Shown here: piece by piece, positions 62,001 through 64,000 of the stretch
How positions within the stretch are numbered: the stretch's first letter is position 1
How the letters are laid out: each line of letters begins with the position of its first letter
From: Chamaea fasciata
Lineage: Eukaryota > Chordata > Aves > Passeriformes > Sylviidae
Direction: 5' to 3'
Length of the DNA stretch: 64,000 bases
NCBI GenBank assembly: GCA_029207755.1
Contig: JARCOQ010000017.1
Location: forward strand, 10,428,945-10,492,944
Notes under the pieces: generated by a model
Databases searched by the model: none
Seen by the model: only the letters and a program-made list of their open reading frames with translations
Told to the model about the DNA's origin: nothing
Made by a program: the position numbers and the translations under genes

Positions 62001-63698
62001 ATGTTTTTGGAGCACACCAAATACACTTGGAAAAATATACTTGTGCTACTGCACAAATTCCACAATAATGTTTTCATCATTTTGAAAATGTGGGGCCAGA
62101 TTTTCAGTTTAGCTGTGCAACTGCATGTGAAAATGGGGTTAATTACATCACCAACTAATTGGAAGAAACAGAAACATTTGCAAAATTTAGGAGAAAAAAT
62201 ATAAGTTAAAAACTTTTTTCAAATATAGGACCTTTAAAGGGCAATCTCAACTTTTTCTTGTTGACATTATCTTACTGGACCAAGAGGAAAAAAAAAAAGA
62301 CACTAGTCTACCAGTTTTATCACTTTAAAATTACAGTGTTATTAAAAATAATTCTTTCACTGGCACAAACAACTGTCCCAAGAAAATTTTATGTTCACTT
62401 CCTCAAGTTAACAGCAGATTTCAGCATGTTAGCAAAAACAAGTGATCATTTATTACTTATTATATTGTAATTCATTAAGGTTGTAAGAAATATTTAGATA
62501 CTTAATTGGCATTTAACAAGATAACTGTAGAGAGTAAATGAGACATTAAATCCTTTTCTAAAATGCCCATTAGGTTTGGGTTGGAAATTAATTGATCTAA
62601 TTCACTTGCTGTAAACCACTGTGGTCTGTGCCAGTTTAGAACTTGGAGATAGTAATGACCCACAAAGCCAGAGCTGGTGGATGTCCTCACACAGAGGATC
62701 ATCCTCTGGTCACCTGTATTTATGATGCCAGTGAACAGACCAAGAGGAAGCATTTATCTGAAATGGCTGCTGCTCAGCCCCTGGCTCTCCATCACAGCCA
62801 GGATTCTCCTGGGCACCATCCACGCTGTCAGGGGGGCTCTCTGAAGGCTGCAGAGCTGCATTTGCCAGCCCAATTTACAGCTTCCACTTCTGTTTACAAC
62901 TCATCTCATCCTGCAGCCCCAAAAGAAACTTGTAAACTTAAGGGATTTCTACTCTGGGAAGCTCCTATTTGGCCTTCACGTGCCTTCAAATTTTTCTGAA
63001 TGCATTTTTTCATAAAACTTCATATTTTCAGAGTCCATTTCCTCTTCAATAAACCTGTTGTTTCTTAAACGACTATATATAGCAGGTGAGAAAACCTGCA
63101 AGAGCCTTTACAGCTCACTGTTAACTTCTGCTTCTCCCCAGTCTGAAGCAACGTGATAAATCCCCAGGAGAGCCTTAACTCTTCTCCTGAAGCCTCCATT
63201 AGTATTTCACATCTGTACATGGAGACACTCATATCAATCACAACACTACGTGGGAGCCGTGTTCCTTCTTAATAAAGTGCCTTGAGGTCCATTAGCTTCT
63301 GCCTAATAGGTATTAAATAATTTTTACATTCTCAGCCACTGTTTCTAGGCAATTTATTGCTCATTTTTAGGACTAAAACAATCTCAGTATTTATCCACTA
63401 TTAAATATCTATTTTGATCCTCAGAAAGTGTCAGGCACACTTTGATTAATTCCCAAGAAGCAGGGGAGGCACAGGGGGCTCTAATGCTGTCATAACACCA
63501 CAAGCAACATAAGACTTGCACAAAATTTACATTTGGTTTCCAAAGAGTATTTCCAAACTGAGGCCAGTGACTATCATGAGAGAAAACCCCAAATCTTTGC
63601 CTCAGCCTATATTTTTATGAGACCTAAAAATAACGTTTAAAAGACAAACGATTATCTCCTTATGACCAGAATGTATTTCTTTTTCTTTTTTTTCACAG

Positions 63699-63934
63699 CT
63701 CTAGAAACACAGGCAAGCCTTGGGAATAAAACTAAATTCACTGAGACAGTCAATTACTTCCAGTGGTGGAGTTATTACAGACATCAAGTTATACCTACAC
63801 TGCGCAATTTTGCTAAGAATCCAGACACTGAGAAATTCAGGGATACACAGTTTGCAATGAACATCACTGTGCCATGGATGCAATCACAGCAGCAGAACTC
63901 ACTTTGGGTTAGATGTGGCTCTTTGGGTCTCTAA
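63699..63934 (+). other. Possible terminal exon-like open segment
   Basis: A strong acceptor-like signal, a pyrimidine tract ending TTTTTTTTCACAG at 63698, opens onto 236 bases without a stop in one frame until TAA at 63932-63934. The peptide is rich in aromatic and polar residues (for example NYFQWWSYYRHQVIP), with varied composition and no low complexity. The frame also reads back through the T-tract to an ATG at 63662. No good donor was seen before the stop, so if real it would be a last exon. I recognise no protein family, and 78 codons is within chance range for this window. Confidence 0.15.
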
Positions 63935-64000
63935 CTGCAGTAGGAATAGGAGGCCAGGAAGGACAAGATTTTGCTGGCTCTGCTAGAGGAAGTTTGCCAG

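Larger units (their letters stand above)
56333..64000. other. Unique AT-rich non-coding DNA
   Basis: No gene recognised apart from the weak exon candidate at 63699-63934. Holds an A38 run (57293-57330) and a CAAA-rich tract (58971-59049). A C-rich stretch near 58.6-58.8 kb keeps several frames open by composition. Blocks near 63.2-63.4 kb look like conserved non-coding sequence but cannot be proven so here. Confidence 0.6.

Overview
The window reads as avian nuclear DNA, and I found no protein-coding gene that I can recognise. Five fragments of CR1 (chicken repeat 1) LINE 3' ends are visible. Two of them, at about 15.8-16.3 kb (+) and 35.2-35.5 kb (-), carry a 31-nt stretch that is exactly the same in opposite orientations (16175-16205 against 35285-35315). 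There is also one 534-bp solo LTR at 49514-50047 with a 4-bp target duplication. CR1 as the dominant repeat, with few other repeats and no mammalian-type SINEs, points to a bird. A songbird or other neoavian is my guess, not something the sequence proves. Nothing bacterial (operons, ribosome binding sites, CRISPR, riboswitches) is present.

Layout: 1-12.4 kb is unique, AT-leaning DNA with homopolymers, a G15/purine tract (about 9.97 kb) and a homeodomain-site-rich block (10.6-10.8 kb). A small CR1 lies at 12.49-12.62 kb, a CCAT microsatellite at 15.1 kb and the largest CR1 fragment at 15.8-16.26 kb. From 16.3 to 28.9 kb the DNA is unique, with a diverged 45-bp tandem duplication at 17.5 kb. 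Three minus-strand CR1 fragments lie at 28.95, 31.08 and 35.25 kb, with a 33-bp tandem duplication at 34.28 kb. From 35.5 to 49.5 kb the DNA is unique, with several palindromes and a GGGA-repeat at 47.8 kb. The solo LTR follows. From 50.05 to 55.8 kb the DNA is AT-rich and contains POU-octamer-like sites. A sharply bounded CpG island sits at about 55.83-56.22 kb. The remainder is AT-rich, with an A38 run at 57.3 kb and a CAAA-rich tract at 59.0 kb.

Interpretation: this looks like an intergenic or long-intron segment. The clearest functional candidate is the CpG island, which contains a 13/14 match to the CTCF core and may be the promoter of an unannotated transcript. Three open segments flanked by plausible splice signals (7334-7520 -, 37084-37172 -, 63699-63934 +) are listed at low confidence as the best exon candidates. 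Their peptides match no family I know. All other open reading frames are short and behave like chance ORFs.

I see no convincing new biological system. The most useful leads are the orphan CpG island, the abutting POU octamers at 53757-53772, and the palindromes at 44204-44220 and 45351-45364.
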